Source: Yersinia mollaretii ATCC 43969 | GTDB lineage: Bacteria; Pseudomonadota; Gammaproteobacteria; Enterobacterales; Enterobacteriaceae | Reading direction: 5' to 3' | NCBI RefSeq assembly: GCF_013282725.1 | Contig: NZ_CP054043.1 | Location: 4,030,001 to 4,094,000 of the forward strand | DNA: 64,000 nucleotides | Part shown: in pieces, positions 46,460 to 56,284 of the stretch | How the letters are laid out: the number at the start of each line of letters is the position of its first letter | How positions within the stretch are numbered: the stretch's first letter is position 1 | Made by a program: the position numbers and the translations under genes | Notes under the pieces: model-generated | Database searches by the model: none | The model's input: the letters and a program-made list of their open reading frames with translations, nothing else | Told to the model about the DNA's origin: nothing

Positions 46460-47359
46460 GTGTATTCAGGATTGCTGATCATTCTTTTGCCATTAATTCT
46501 TGGCTATCTGATCCCACTTAGTCGCAAATCATTACTTCAATTGATCAACCGCTTATTAAGCTGGATGGTCTACGTGATTTTATTCTTTATGGGGATCAGT
46601 TTGGCATTTCTAGAGAATCTCAGCGCTAATTTGCTGCTTATTTTCCAGTACACCGCGGTCTTTTTCCTCTGTATTTTATGTGCCAACTTACTTGCGCTAT
46701 TTTTACTCGAACGCAAATTGCCGTGGCGAAATACCCACCGTCAGGAAGCATTGCCCTCACGGCTGCATATGGCGCTGGAATCACTGAAATTATGTGGCGT
46801 GGTCATTATTGGTTTCCTGCTGGGTTTAAGCCAATGGGCATGGTTGCAGTATGCGGCGAAAGGTAGCGAACTGGCACTGATTTTCCTGCTGTTTTTAGTC
46901 GGTATTCAATTACGTAACAGTGGCATGACACTGCGCCAGATCGTGCTAAACCGCCGTGGGACTATTGTGGCCTTTGTCGTCGGTATCAGTGCATTGTTAG
47001 GGGGTCTGCTCGCCGCACTGCTGATGGGTTTGCCGATTAAAACAGGTCTGGCGATGGCCTCTGGCTTTGGCTGGTATTCGCTGTCAGGTATTTTGCTGAC
47101 TGATGCATTTGGCCCGGTGATTGGTAGCGCCGCATTTTTCAATGATTTGGCACGGGAATTAGTCGCCATCATGCTGATCCCCACACTGGTTCGCCGCAGT
47201 CGCTCCACCGCATTGGGCTTGTGCGGTGCCACCTCGATGGACTTTACCCTGCCGGTATTGCAGCGTAGTGGTGGGCTGGAAATGGTCCCTGCCGCGATCG
47301 TCCACGGCTTTATACTGAGCCTGCTGGCCCCTGTGTTGATTGCGTTCTTTTCGTCATAA
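46460..47359 (+). CDS. lysO: L-lysine exporter LysO (YbjE)
   Basis: Inner-membrane exporter of lysine that also gives resistance to thialysine; DUF340/LysO family. 299 aa from a GTG start, exactly as in E. coli. About eight hydrophobic helices can be followed. The second half contains the conserved block SGFGWYSLSGILLTDAFGP (about 201-219) and AAFFNDLAREL. In E. coli it is controlled by ArgP. E. coli carries aqpZ between lysO and ybjD; here it is absent. Confidence 0.95.
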   Translation: MYSGLLIILLPLILGYLIPLSRKSLLQLINRLLSWMVYVILFFMGISLAFLENLSANLLLIFQYTAVFFLCILCANLLALFLLERKLPWRNTHRQEALPSRLHMALESLKLCGVVIIGFLLGLSQWAWLQYAAKGSELALIFLLFLVGIQLRNSGMTLRQIVLNRRGTIVAFVVGISALLGGLLAALLMGLPIKTGLAMASGFGWYSLSGILLTDAFGPVIGSAAFFNDLARELVAIMLIPTLVRRSRSTALGLCGATSMDFTLPVLQRSGGLEMVPAAIVHGFILSLLAPVLIAFFSS

Positions 47360-47441
47360 GTTTTTTCCGCGCAGTGGTTCGCCCGATTCACTGCGCGCTA
47401 TTCCCGCCCAAAACTGAATAAATTCTCATTCGCAGCAAAAG

Positions 47442-47455
47442 TTGCGCCAAATCAA
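47442..47455 (+). promoter_or_regulatory. Predicted FNR site upstream of hcp
   Basis: TTGCG-CCAA-ATCAA matches the FNR consensus TTGAT-N4-ATCAA at eight of ten defined positions. It lies 101 bp before the hcp start codon, in a position suitable for an activator site. Confidence 0.6.
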
Positions 47456-47516
47456 GATAAGGTAAAGTTGCACTAAATAAGCCTTTTTAAACCCTGCTAG
47501 CCCCTCTATGCTTTTA

Positions 47517-47539
47517 AACATGCATTATAAATGCACTTT
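47517..47539 (+). promoter_or_regulatory. Predicted NsrR operator at hcp
   Basis: An 11-1-11 inverted repeat with half-sites AACATGCATTA and AAATGCACTTT, close to the NsrR consensus (AAGATGCATTT and its complement). It ends 16 bp before the hcp ATG. NsrR is a nitric-oxide-sensing repressor that controls hcp-hcr in enterobacteria, so this is the expected place and sequence. Confidence 0.8.
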
Positions 47540-47555
47540 TAAAAGGAAAATAATT

Positions 47556-49208
47556 ATGTTCTGTGTGCAATGTGAACAAACCATCCGAACGCCTGCGGGC
47601 AACGGCTGCTCCTACGCGCAGGGGATGTGCGGAAAAACCGCTGAAACCTCTGATCTACAAGACCTATTAGTTGCCGTGCTGCAAGGGCTTTCCGCTTGGG
47701 CATTGACCGCGCGCGAAGTGGGCATCATTGATCATCAGATTGACAGCTTTGCACCCAGAGCCTTCTTCTCGACCCTCACCAATGTGAATTTCGATTCAGA
47801 CCGAATCATCGGTTACGCCAAAGAAGCGATTTTGCTGCGCCAATCATTGGCTATCCGTTGTCGCTTGCTCGACAGCACTATCACCGTTGATCACCCGTTG
47901 GCTGAGCTGCAACTGCTGTCAGATGACATTCCTACCCTGCAACAGCAGTCGCAACAATTCGCCCTGAACAGTGATAAAGCCGAGATCGGCGACGATATTC
48001 ATGGCCTGCGGATGCTCTGCTTGTATGGTCTGAAGGGCGCAGCGGCCTATATGGAGCATGCCCATGTACTGGGCCAGCACGATGAGCAAATTTACGCTGA
48101 ATATCATGCTTATATGGCGTGGTTAGGGACACAGCCACGCGACGTGGACACCTTGCTGAATAATGCCATGGGCATTGGCAAAATGAACTTCAATGTCATG
48201 GCTATTTTGGACACTGGCGAAACCCAAGCCTATGGTGATCCGCAGCCCACTGCCGTGAATGTGCGCCCGGTGGCGGGTAAAGCCATTTTGATCTCCGGCC
48301 ATGATCTCAAAGACTTACAAATGTTGCTGGAGCAGACAGAGGGCACCGGGGTTAACATTTATACCCACGGTGAGATGCTGCCCGCCCACGGCTACCCAGA
48401 ATTAAAACGCTACCCACATCTGGTGGGTAACTACGGCAGTGGCTGGCAGAACCAACAGACCGAATTCGCCAAATTCCCCGGCCCGATCCTGATGACATCC
48501 AACTGTATCATTGACCCGAATGTGGGTAATTACGGCGACCGCATCTGGACCCGCAGCATTGTTGGCTGGCCGGGTGTGAATCATCTGGAAGGCGAAGATT
48601 TCGCGCAGGTGATTGATCAAGCATTGGGCATGGCGGGCTTCCCGTACAATGAGCTGGAGCACCTGATTACTGTCGGTTTCGGCCGTCAAACTCTGCTGAA
48701 TGCAGCGGATACGGTGATTGATCTGGTCGCCACTAAAAAACTGCGCCATGTCTTCTTGGTGGGGGGCTGCGATGGTAGCCGCACAGAACGCAGCTATTTC
48801 ACCGATTTTGCCCGCAGTGTGCCGCAAGATTGCATCATTATGACTCTGGCCTGCGGCAAATACCGCTTCAACAAGCTGGATTTCGGCACACTGGAGGGGT
48901 TACCGCGCCTGCTGGATGTCGGCCAATGTAATGATGCTTACTCAGCCATCATGCTGGCGGTAAAATTGTCAGAGAAATTGGGTTGCACCGTCAATGACTT
49001 GCCACTCAGTCTGGTGCTGTCATGGTTTGAACAAAAAGCCATTGTGATCCTCCTGACCTTGCTGTCACTGGGCGTTAAAAATATCTATACCGGCCCGACC
49101 GCGCCCGGCTTCCTGACGGACAACCTGATGGGGATTCTGTACGAGAAGTTTGGTATGCGGCCGATTACCACTGTCGAGCAAGATATGAACGCGATTCTGG
49201 GCAGTTAA
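47556..49208 (+). CDS. hcp: Hydroxylamine reductase / hybrid cluster protein
   Basis: Iron-sulfur enzyme with a hybrid Fe-S-O cluster; reduces hydroxylamine in vitro and acts as a high-affinity nitric oxide reductase in E. coli. 550 aa from the ATG at 47556, the E. coli length; the earlier in-frame ATG lies inside the NsrR site and is not used. N-terminal cluster ligands Cys3, Cys6, Cys18 and Cys25 (CVQCEQ ... GCSYAQGMC). Hybrid-cluster ligands lie in [24 protein letters not shown] and LACGKYRFN. Forms an operon with hcr, 113 bp downstream. Confidence 0.98.
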   Translation: MFCVQCEQTIRTPAGNGCSYAQGMCGKTAETSDLQDLLVAVLQGLSAWALTAREVGIIDHQIDSFAPRAFFSTLTNVNFDSDRIIGYAKEAILLRQSLAIRCRLLDSTITVDHPLAELQLLSDDIPTLQQQSQQFALNSDKAEIGDDIHGLRMLCLYGLKGAAAYMEHAHVLGQHDEQIYAEYHAYMAWLGTQPRDVDTLLNNAMGIGKMNFNVMAILDTGETQAYGDPQPTAVNVRPVAGKAILISGHDLKDLQMLLEQTEGTGVNIYTHGEMLPAHGYPELKRYPHLVGNYGSGWQNQQTEFAKFPGPILMTSNCIIDPNVGNYGDRIWTRSIVGWPGVNHLEGEDFAQVIDQALGMAGFPYNELEHLITVGFGRQTLLNAADTVIDLVATKKLRHVFLVGGCDGSRTERSYFTDFARSVPQDCIIMTLACGKYRFNKLDFGTLEGLPRLLDVGQCNDAYSAIMLAVKLSEKLGCTVNDLPLSLVLSWFEQKAIVILLTLLSLGVKNIYTGPTAPGFLTDNLMGILYEKFGMRPITTVEQDMNAILGS

Positions 49209-49321
49209 GCATTGATTAATTAACCAATAATAGCTTGCCCGGCCAGTGCGGCTTCACGCCGTGGGTCGGGCATCATGAATGTTTTTTGCCCGAGAATGAC
49301 CTGATTTGTTGTGAGGCCCCG

Positions 49322-50362
49322 ATGACCGATTTTATTTCTACTGCCGATATTATCCCCACTGACTGTCCCACCGCCCTCTGCCCTAACCGGATGCAAGTCC
49401 ACTCTATCGTACAAGAAACGCCCGATGTTTGGAGCCTGCGGCTGATTAATCACGATTTTTACCCTTATCTGCCGGGGCAGTATGCTCTGGTCAGTATTCG
49501 CAACAGTGATGAAACCCTGCGTGCATATACCCTCTCCTCTACACCCGGATTAAGCCCATTTATTCAACTCACGGTGCGCTGCTTGGCTGATGGCGAGGGG
49601 TCGAATTGGCTGACCCAGCAGGTCAACGCGGGGGATTATCTGTGGCTTTCCGAAGCACAAGGCGAGTTTACCTGCGCTCATGCAGATGATGACCATTACC
49701 TGATGTTGGCCGCCGGCTGCGGTGTTACGCCCGTGATGTCAATGTGCCGTGACTTGCTGGCACGACGTACACAAGCCGATATTCGGGTGATTTTTAATGT
49801 GCGCTCACCGGCGGACGTGATTTTTGCCGATGAGTGGCAACAGTTATTGCAACACTATCCGCAACAATTACAGCTCACTTTGGTAGCGGAATCCGCAGCG
49901 ACGGAGGGCTTTATCGCCGGCAGAATCACGGCTCAAATCATGCAGCAGGTCGCGCCAGACATCACCCGCCGCCGTGTGATGACCTGTGGCCCCGCACCCT
50001 ATATGGATTGGGTTGAGCACTATTGCCGTGAGCAATCCGTGCCAGCCGACCATTTCCAAAAAGAGCAGTTCCGCACCGCAGATGACGTGATTGATACCAG
50101 CAATGAGTTGACGATGACCATTAGCCATCCACTGCGCAGTGTGAAAGTGCCCGTCGGCACCTCATTGCTGTTTGCGCTGGAGCAACATAAAGTTCCAGTC
50201 ATGGCGGCCTGCCGTGCGGGAGTCTGTGGCTCGTGTAAAACGCGCATTCTGCATGGCGAATACACCACCAGCAGCACCATGACACTGACCCCCGAAGAGA
50301 TTGCCCAAGGCTATGTTCTGGCTTGCAGTTGCCAACTACAGGGCGATGTCCAACTGGCGTAA
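49322..50362 (+). CDS. hcr: NADH oxidoreductase Hcr
   Basis: Electron donor to Hcp. From the ATG at 49322 it is 346 aa, longer than the 322 aa of E. coli, mainly through extra residues at the N-terminus and in the central NAD domain. The FAD-binding block is LRAYTLSSTPG (about residues 62-72), the NAD(P) domain has AAGCGVTPVMSMC, and the C-terminal plant-type [2Fe-2S] ferredoxin domain has CRAGVCGSCKT plus a later LACSC. An in-frame upstream extension from 49235 does not match the family. Co-transcribed with hcp under the predicted FNR/NsrR control. Confidence 0.96.
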   Translation: MTDFISTADIIPTDCPTALCPNRMQVHSIVQETPDVWSLRLINHDFYPYLPGQYALVSIRNSDETLRAYTLSSTPGLSPFIQLTVRCLADGEGSNWLTQQVNAGDYLWLSEAQGEFTCAHADDDHYLMLAAGCGVTPVMSMCRDLLARRTQADIRVIFNVRSPADVIFADEWQQLLQHYPQQLQLTLVAESAATEGFIAGRITAQIMQQVAPDITRRRVMTCGPAPYMDWVEHYCREQSVPADHFQKEQFRTADDVIDTSNELTMTISHPLRSVKVPVGTSLLFALEQHKVPVMAACRAGVCGSCKTRILHGEYTTSSTMTLTPEEIAQGYVLACSCQLQGDVQLA

Positions 50363-50395
50363 CCGCCTAGCTCACCGCCCCATAAATGCTAACCA

Positions 50396-50411
50396 GCCCC
50401 ATTCATGGGGC
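50396..50411 (+). terminator. Hairpin downstream of hcr
   Basis: GCCCCAT-TC-ATGGGGC, 33 bp after the hcr stop. There is no T-run (GATTCACACC follows), so termination may be weak. Confidence 0.5.
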
Positions 50412-50412
50412 G

Positions 50413-50449
50413 ATTCACACCATTAATGGTCAATTCACGCCGTTAATAG
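50413..50449 (+). repeat. Tandem 17-bp direct repeats in the poxB upstream region
   Basis: Two copies of ATTCACRCCRTTAATRG at 50413-50429 and 50433-50449, 20 bp apart, differing at three positions. Their inner part CCATTAATGG is itself palindromic in copy 1. They lie 76-113 bp before the poxB ATG, on the same helical face, and may be paired operator sites. Confidence 0.55.
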
Positions 50450-50525
50450 AGCAATAATGATTAAACGCGCCATACTTTGACCTCATAGAATAATGACTCG
50501 CCGTTAATCCTTGAAGGGACAACTT

Positions 50526-52247
50526 ATGAAGCAAACCGTGGCAACACTGGTCGCAAAAACGTTGGAACAAGCAGGTGTAAAGCGAATTTGGGGCGTCACC
50601 GGGGACTCACTCAATGGGCTGAGTGATAGCCTGCATCGAATGGGCACCATTGAGTGGATGGGGACGCGCCATGAAGAGGTAGCCGCTTTCGCCGCCGGGG
50701 CTGAGGCGCAACTAACTGGGCAACTGGCGGTCTGCGCTGGCTCTTGTGGCCCCGGTAACCTCCATCTGATCAATGGCTTATTTGATTGTCATCGCAACCA
50801 TGTTCCGGTGCTGGCGATTGCCGCGCACATCCCCTCTAGCGAAATTGGCAGTGGTTATTTTCAGGAAACCCACCCGCAAGAGCTGTTCCGCGAATGCAGC
50901 CACTACTGTGAATTGGTTTCCAACCCAGAGCAGTTGCCGCGGGTGCTGGAAATAGCCATGCGCCAAGCCATTCTCAATCGAGGCGTGTCAGTGATTGTGT
51001 TGCCGGGTGATGTCGCACTACAACCCGCGCCGGAAGAGGCCGCCGTGGTGTGGCAGACACCGAAACTGCCCTTAGTTCAGCCGCCGATGAGTGAATTGGC
51101 GATTCTGGCGCAGACACTGAACAAGGCGAAAAACATCACGCTGATGTGCGGCAGCGGCTGTGCGGATGCCCACGACGAAGTGGTCAAATTGGCCGAAATG
51201 CTGCAAGCCCCGGTGGTACATGCGCTGCGGGGCAAAGAACATATTGAATGGGATAATCCTTACAGCGTCGGTATGACCGGGCTGATTGGGTTTGCCTCGG
51301 GTTATCATGCCATGATGAATGCCGATACCTTGGTGTTGCTCGGCACCCAATTCCCTTATCGCGCTTTTTATCCCACCCATGCCAACATCATCCAGATTGA
51401 TATCAACCCCGGAAGTATTGGTGCTCACTGCCCTGTCAATATGGCGCTGGTGGGGGATATCAACACCACACTGCGTGCGCTGATCCCGCAGTTAGAAGCC
51501 AAAAGTGATAGCAAATTTTTAGAAAAAGCGCTGGAACACTATCGTACCACCCGCAAAGATCTGGATGGGCTGGCGACCGCCAATGATAACCAGCCGATCC
51601 ATCCGCAATATCTGGCGCAGCAGATCAGCCGCCATGCCACGGATGACGCCATTTTCACCTGTGATGTTGGCACCCCCACCGTGTGGGCGGCCCGCTATCT
51701 TGAGATGAACGGCAAACGGCGCTTGCTGGGGTCGTTCAACCACGGTTCGATGGCGAATGCCATGCCACAAGCCATTGGCGCACAAGCCACCGCCCCTGAT
51801 CGCCAAGTGGTTGCCCTGTGTGGCGACGGCGGCTTCACCATGCTCATGGGGGATTTCCTCACCTTGGCGCAGCTCAAATTACCGGTGAAAATTGTGGTGT
51901 TCAATAACAGTGTGCTGGGATTTGTGGCGATGGAGATGAAAGCCGGGGGTTATCTGACAGATGGCACCGACTTGCATAATCCTGACTTTGCCGCCATTGC
52001 CAATGCGGCGGGCATCAAGGGAATTCGGGTTGAGAAAGCCTCTGAGTTAGATGCCGCGCTGGAGAGTGCTTTTGCCCATCCGGGGCCGGTATTGGTGGAT
52101 GTGGTCACCGCCAAACAAGAGTTATCGATGCCGCCACAAATCAAATTTGAGCAGGCAAAAGGATTCAGCCTCTATATGCTCAGGGCGATTATCAATGGCC
52201 GTGGTGATGAAGTGGTCGAGTTGGCAAAAACCAATTGGCTACGTTAA
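50526..52247 (+). CDS. poxB: Pyruvate dehydrogenase (quinone), pyruvate oxidase
   Basis: Peripheral membrane flavoenzyme that decarboxylates pyruvate to acetate and CO2 and passes electrons to ubiquinone, mainly in stationary phase under RpoS. 573 aa from the ATG at 50526 ([20 protein letters not shown]), close to the 572 aa of E. coli. The N-terminal ThDP-pyrimidine domain has the catalytic Glu in [14 protein letters not shown]; the central FAD domain and the C-terminal ThDP-diphosphate motif ([12 protein letters not shown] ... NN) follow. The C-terminal tail that mediates membrane activation is present. Followed by a terminator and an inserted methyltransferase gene. Confidence 0.97.
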   Translation: MKQTVATLVAKTLEQAGVKRIWGVTGDSLNGLSDSLHRMGTIEWMGTRHEEVAAFAAGAEAQLTGQLAVCAGSCGPGNLHLINGLFDCHRNHVPVLAIAAHIPSSEIGSGYFQETHPQELFRECSHYCELVSNPEQLPRVLEIAMRQAILNRGVSVIVLPGDVALQPAPEEAAVVWQTPKLPLVQPPMSELAILAQTLNKAKNITLMCGSGCADAHDEVVKLAEMLQAPVVHALRGKEHIEWDNPYSVGMTGLIGFASGYHAMMNADTLVLLGTQFPYRAFYPTHANIIQIDINPGSIGAHCPVNMALVGDINTTLRALIPQLEAKSDSKFLEKALEHYRTTRKDLDGLATANDNQPIHPQYLAQQISRHATDDAIFTCDVGTPTVWAARYLEMNGKRRLLGSFNHGSMANAMPQAIGAQATAPDRQVVALCGDGGFTMLMGDFLTLAQLKLPVKIVVFNNSVLGFVAMEMKAGGYLTDGTDLHNPDFAAIANAAGIKGIRVEKASELDAALESAFAHPGPVLVDVVTAKQELSMPPQIKFEQAKGFSLYMLRAIINGRGDEVVELAKTNWLR

Positions 52248-52284
52248 TACTCTTATCGCCACTATCACCACACTAATGGCATCA

Positions 52285-52330
52285 TGAGCCATGGATGCGT
52301 TTATTCAGCCGCTTCCATGGCTTTTATTCG
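52285..52330 (+). terminator. Terminator downstream of poxB
   Basis: AGCCATGG/CCATGGCT stem (8 bp) with a 20-nt loop, followed by TTTATTCGTTT, about 40 bp after the poxB stop. The remaining sequence to the next start (about 52330-52508) is AT-rich and holds the promoter of the following gene. Confidence 0.75.
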
Positions 52331-52508
52331 TTTCATTCTATCCCCTCGCCCGACTCAACACAGTAATAAACCCCACATATTATGTGGCATAATCGACACT
52401 TTAAACGTATCACCCTGCTAAATACCCCATACCGGCGTAGAGTCATTTATTAATCAGTTGTCATCACGATATCAACGGCACACTCACAGTATTGATGGGG
52501 GTATCCCT

Positions 52509-53432
52509 ATGCCAAAAAAAACCAAGTCAGGATTTTCAGCCACGGCGGAATTGACCTGTTTGCTGCGCGCAAAGTCATACGGCGAGAAAAAGCCCCATCT
52601 TAAAAGTGATGATTATGTGGCGGTTATTCTCAGTCAGACCTTCCATTCACTCTTTTCTATGATGCAGAAAACCTTTCTGCTGGGTGATGATGTCTTAAAT
52701 CTCGCCACCCCCGCGGGCATTTACCCCTATATTGTGGCCCGCACCCTCTATATCGATGCTATTTTTCAAAAAACGGCTGGGCGCTTTAGCAAAATATTTA
52801 TTCTGGGGGCCGGCTATGATTCACGAGCGATTCGTTTTTATCACGCGTTGCAACATAGCCGTATCTTTGAAATTGATCACCCCGCCATGCAGCAGCACAA
52901 AATCGAGAAACTGAGCGAGGTACACATCTCACCCCCTTCCAATTTGACCTTTCTTCCCATTGATTTTAATCAACAAAATTTGGCTGACACCCTCGCCAAC
53001 TTCCCGCTACAAACGGGCGAGAAGTGCCTGTTTCTGTTGGAAGGCTTGCTGATGTATCTGGACCCTACACAAGTAAAAACACTGTTGAGTGCCATCAGTG
53101 ATTACAGTAGTGATGGCAGCCAGATTATTTTCGATTTTGTGTATGAGAATCTATTGGTGGATGACCACGGAATAACAGATAACCCGCCACGCAACCCTGA
53201 ATATGGCGTGAAAGAGAGTATTGAGGGGGTACGCACGATTGGCGAAGCTTGGACATTTGGTATCGCTGCGCAGGGGATCGACGGATTTTTACAGCAGTAC
53301 GGTTTCACTTTATTGGATAGAGCCGATGCCCACGAATTGGAAAAACGATTCTTTACCGATAACCAAGGAAAATGTCTGGAGAGAATTAATACCGCCTCGT
53401 GTTTGATCTACGCCAGTCGAGAAAAATCCTAA
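52509..53432 (+). CDS. Class I SAM-dependent methyltransferase (LCM/TIGR00027-type), substrate unknown
   Basis: 307 aa from the ATG at 52509, chosen because GGGGGT lies just upstream and the family begins near here; the frame is open from 52458. SAM motif I is ILGAGYDSRAIRF (residues 98-110), the acidic motif II is EIDHP (121-125), and LLEGLLMYLD (176-185) is the motif shared with leucine carboxyl methyltransferases and the TIGR00027 group. No signal peptide or membrane segment. The gene is visibly AT-richer than poxB and ltaE, between which it is inserted; those two are adjacent in E. coli. The substrate cannot be deduced. Probably an accessory, horizontally acquired gene with its own promoter. 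Confidence 0.85.
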   Translation: MPKKTKSGFSATAELTCLLRAKSYGEKKPHLKSDDYVAVILSQTFHSLFSMMQKTFLLGDDVLNLATPAGIYPYIVARTLYIDAIFQKTAGRFSKIFILGAGYDSRAIRFYHALQHSRIFEIDHPAMQQHKIEKLSEVHISPPSNLTFLPIDFNQQNLADTLANFPLQTGEKCLFLLEGLLMYLDPTQVKTLLSAISDYSSDGSQIIFDFVYENLLVDDHGITDNPPRNPEYGVKESIEGVRTIGEAWTFGIAAQGIDGFLQQYGFTLLDRADAHELEKRFFTDNQGKCLERINTASCLIYASREKS

Positions 53433-53585
53433 TAAATCAGCGGATAATCAGATTTTCACTCATTATCAATTATCCTGATAAGTCAAATTTCTTTAATATC
53501 AATAAATAATCCCTGCCACTCCTTTCTTGTTTTATCAATCTGGCTATGATGAAGCATAGCCCCTTATTCTGACCGCGAGATAACT

Positions 53586-54605
53586 ATGCTGATCGATTTA
53601 CGCAGTGACACAGTAACGCAACCTGATACCGCGATGCGCAATGCCATGGCGAATGCCGAAGTCGGCGACGATGTGTATGGTGATGACCCGACGGTGAATG
53701 CATTGGAAGCCGAAGCCGCCAGACTGTCAGGCAAAGAGGCCGCCCTGTTTCTGCCGACCGGCACACAGGCCAATTTGGTCGCGCTATTAACCCACTGCCA
53801 GCGGGGGGAAGAGTATATTGTCGGCCAGAAAGCGCACAACTACCTGTATGAAGCCGGGGGGGCCGCCGTGCTTGGCAGTATTCAGCCGCAACCTATTGAT
53901 GCCAATGATGACGGTACTCTACCGCTGGATAAAGTGTTAGCCGCCATCAAACCTGATGACATTCATTTTGCCCAAACCCGGCTGTTAAGTTTGGAAAATA
54001 CCCATAGCGGCAAAGTGTTGCCCCTGAGCTATTTGCAGCAAGCTTGGGCATTGACCCGCGAGAAAAAACTGGCGCTCCATATTGACGGTGCACGTATTTT
54101 TAATGCCGCCGTGGCGCTAAATGTGCCTTTGAGCGAGATTAGCCAATATTGCGATACCCTGACCATTTGTCTCTCCAAAGGGCTGGGCACGCCAGTGGGC
54201 TCTCTGCTGTGTGGCAGTGCGGAATATATTCATCGCGCCCGCCGCTGGCGCAAAATGACCGGCGGGGGGATGCGGCAGGCGGGTATTTTGGCGGCGGCGG
54301 GGTTATATGCCCTAGATCACAATGTCGCCCGCTTAAAAGATGACCACGACAATGCCGCATGGCTAGAGCAGCAACTGCGCTCGCTGGATGTCGAGATAGT
54401 CGCGCCGGGCGCGCAAACTAACGTGCTGTATATTAAGCAGTCGGCTGAATCAGCCGCCCAACTTGGTCCTTGGATGCGCGAACGTGGCGTATTAATCAGC
54501 GCTGGCCCGATCACTCGAATGATTACCCACATCAATATCAGTCGCCAAGATCTGGAAAAAGTGGTGGCACTGTGGCGTGAATTTTTAACCGAGCAGCGCT
54601 CATGA
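53586..54605 (+). CDS. ltaE: Low-specificity L-threonine aldolase
   Basis: PLP enzyme that cleaves threonine and allo-threonine to glycine and acetaldehyde. 339 aa (333 in E. coli). N-terminal [21 protein letters not shown]-phosphate region [12 protein letters not shown], His/Asp block [11 protein letters not shown] ... [12 protein letters not shown], and the Schiff-base lysine in [14 protein letters not shown] (about residue 197). Overlaps the start of ybjT by 4 bp (ATGA), so the pair is translationally coupled, as in E. coli. Confidence 0.97.
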   Translation: MLIDLRSDTVTQPDTAMRNAMANAEVGDDVYGDDPTVNALEAEAARLSGKEAALFLPTGTQANLVALLTHCQRGEEYIVGQKAHNYLYEAGGAAVLGSIQPQPIDANDDGTLPLDKVLAAIKPDDIHFAQTRLLSLENTHSGKVLPLSYLQQAWALTREKKLALHIDGARIFNAAVALNVPLSEISQYCDTLTICLSKGLGTPVGSLLCGSAEYIHRARRWRKMTGGGMRQAGILAAAGLYALDHNVARLKDDHDNAAWLEQQLRSLDVEIVAPGAQTNVLYIKQSAESAAQLGPWMRERGVLISAGPITRMITHINISRQDLEKVVALWREFLTEQRS

Positions 54606-56092
54606 CGCCGCAACGGATATTGGTGCTGGGGGCCAGTGGCTATATCGGCCAGCACCTGATCCCCAGACTCAGCCAACAGGGGCATCAGGTCACTGCCGCC
54701 GCCCGCCGCATTGAGTGGTTGAAAGAGCAGCCGTGGCCCGACGTCAACTGCCGCTTTGTCGATCTTTATCAGCCCGATACCCTCAGTGCCGCCCTACAAG
54801 ATATTGATGTCGTTTATTATTTGGTACATGGCATGGGCGACGGGCAGGATTTGATTGAGCAGGAGCGCCTTGCCGCCAGCAATATGAAGGCGGCACTCCA
54901 AGCACAGCCCAGCTCGGTGAAGCAGGTCATCTATCTGGGTGCCTTGCAGCCGGGAAACAACAGCTCCCCCCATCTGATTGCGCGCAAACTGACCGGTGAC
55001 TTGCTGCGCCAAAGTGGTGTTCCGGTGACAGAACTGCGCGCCAGTATCATCGTCGGCCCCGGTTCTGCCGCCTTTGAAGTGATGCGCGACATGGTTTATA
55101 ACCTGCCGATCCTGACACCGCCGCGCTGGGTGCGATCAAAATCCTCCCCGGTCGCACTGGATAACCTACTGGTTTACTTGACGGAACTGCTCAATCATCC
55201 GGCAGCAGAGAACCGCATTTTTGATGTCGCTGGGCCGGAGTACATCAGCTATCAAACCCTGTTTGAGCGCTTTATTGCCATCAGTGGCAAACGGCGCTGG
55301 TTGATCCCAATTCCTCTGCCAACTCGATTTATCTCAGTCTATTTCATCAGCATGATCACCTCAGTGCCGACCCCGATTGCCAGTGCCTTGATTGAGGGGC
55401 TGAACCACGATTTGCCCGCCGATGGCGAGGCATTACAAGCACTGATTCCCCAGCAACTGGTGAGTTTTGATGATGCGGTCAAAGAGACATTGCGCCGGGA
55501 GGATGAAGTGGTGGACTCGGCAGATTGGGGCTATGACCCCGAAGCCCGCTCCCGCTGGCGGCCCGGTTACGGATTTTATCCCAAACAGGCCGGTTGCCAG
55601 CTCTACACCACTGCCTCCAGCGAAGCGCTCTGGCATGTGGTGCAGCAAATCGGCGGTAAAGAGGGCTATTTCTACGGCAATCCGCTATGGAAAACCCGCG
55701 CTTGGATGGATGATCTTGCTGGCGGCGGGGTGGTCTATGGCCGCCCAGATCGCGAAACGCTGGAGTTGGGTGACCTGATTGATGGCTGGAAAGTCATTAC
55801 CGTCAAGCCGTTACGCCAGTTGGCGATGATGTTCGGCATGAAAGCCCCCGGTTTGGGCCGCCTGACATTTACCATCAAGGATTTAGGCGGGCGTCGCAGT
55901 TTTGATGTCCGGGCATGGTGGCATCCGGCAGGTTTTAGCGGCCTGCTCTACTGGTTTGTGATGATGCCCGCCCATCTGTTTATTTTCCGTGGCATGGCAA
56001 AACGTATTGCGACACTGGCTGAAGACTATGATCGTGAACAGTCGCAGCGCACATTGGCACAAAGCGAATCGGATGACGCGCCAACGCCCTAA
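54602..56092 (+). CDS. ybjT: NAD(P)-binding SDR-family protein YbjT with C-terminal DUF2867 domain
   Basis: 496 aa. The N-terminal atypical short-chain dehydrogenase/NmrA-like Rossmann domain starts [18 protein letters not shown] (residues 6-23) and runs to about residue 290. The C-terminal DUF2867 part (about 330-480; [18 protein letters not shown]) ends with a hydrophobic segment ([16 protein letters not shown]) that may anchor it to the membrane. The biochemical function is unknown. Coupled to ltaE by a 4-bp overlap. A large inverted repeat lies downstream. Confidence 0.9.
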   Translation: MTPQRILVLGASGYIGQHLIPRLSQQGHQVTAAARRIEWLKEQPWPDVNCRFVDLYQPDTLSAALQDIDVVYYLVHGMGDGQDLIEQERLAASNMKAALQAQPSSVKQVIYLGALQPGNNSSPHLIARKLTGDLLRQSGVPVTELRASIIVGPGSAAFEVMRDMVYNLPILTPPRWVRSKSSPVALDNLLVYLTELLNHPAAENRIFDVAGPEYISYQTLFERFIAISGKRRWLIPIPLPTRFISVYFISMITSVPTPIASALIEGLNHDLPADGEALQALIPQQLVSFDDAVKETLRREDEVVDSADWGYDPEARSRWRPGYGFYPKQAGCQLYTTASSEALWHVVQQIGGKEGYFYGNPLWKTRAWMDDLAGGGVVYGRPDRETLELGDLIDGWKVITVKPLRQLAMMFGMKAPGLGRLTFTIKDLGGRRSFDVRAWWHPAGFSGLLYWFVMMPAHLFIFRGMAKRIATLAEDYDREQSQRTLAQSESDDAPTP

Positions 56093-56112
56093 ATTGAGCG
56101 GCATCACTAATG

Positions 56113-56167
56113 CCCCTTTTTCCTCTGATTCGCAGTCAACAACACTGCAAACACAAGGAAAAAGGGG
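56113..56167. repeat. Large inverted repeat between ybjT and ybjS
   Basis: A 12-bp perfect stem (CCCCTTTTTCCT at 56113-56124 with AAGGAAAAAGGGG at 56155-56167) encloses a second small stem GCAGT/ACTGC (56132-56136 and 56144-56148). No T-run follows on the plus strand. It could be an mRNA 3' structure for ybjT or a cruciform. Confidence 0.65.
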
Positions 56168-56284
56168 ATAGTCGGTGCTTTCTGATTGCATAGCGCATCA
56201 TTTCACGGAAGAATGGCATCTTATTTGCTGAGCGAATAATTCCAAACGCTAGCATTCTGATTTTTGGTGGGAACCGAATTCGCT

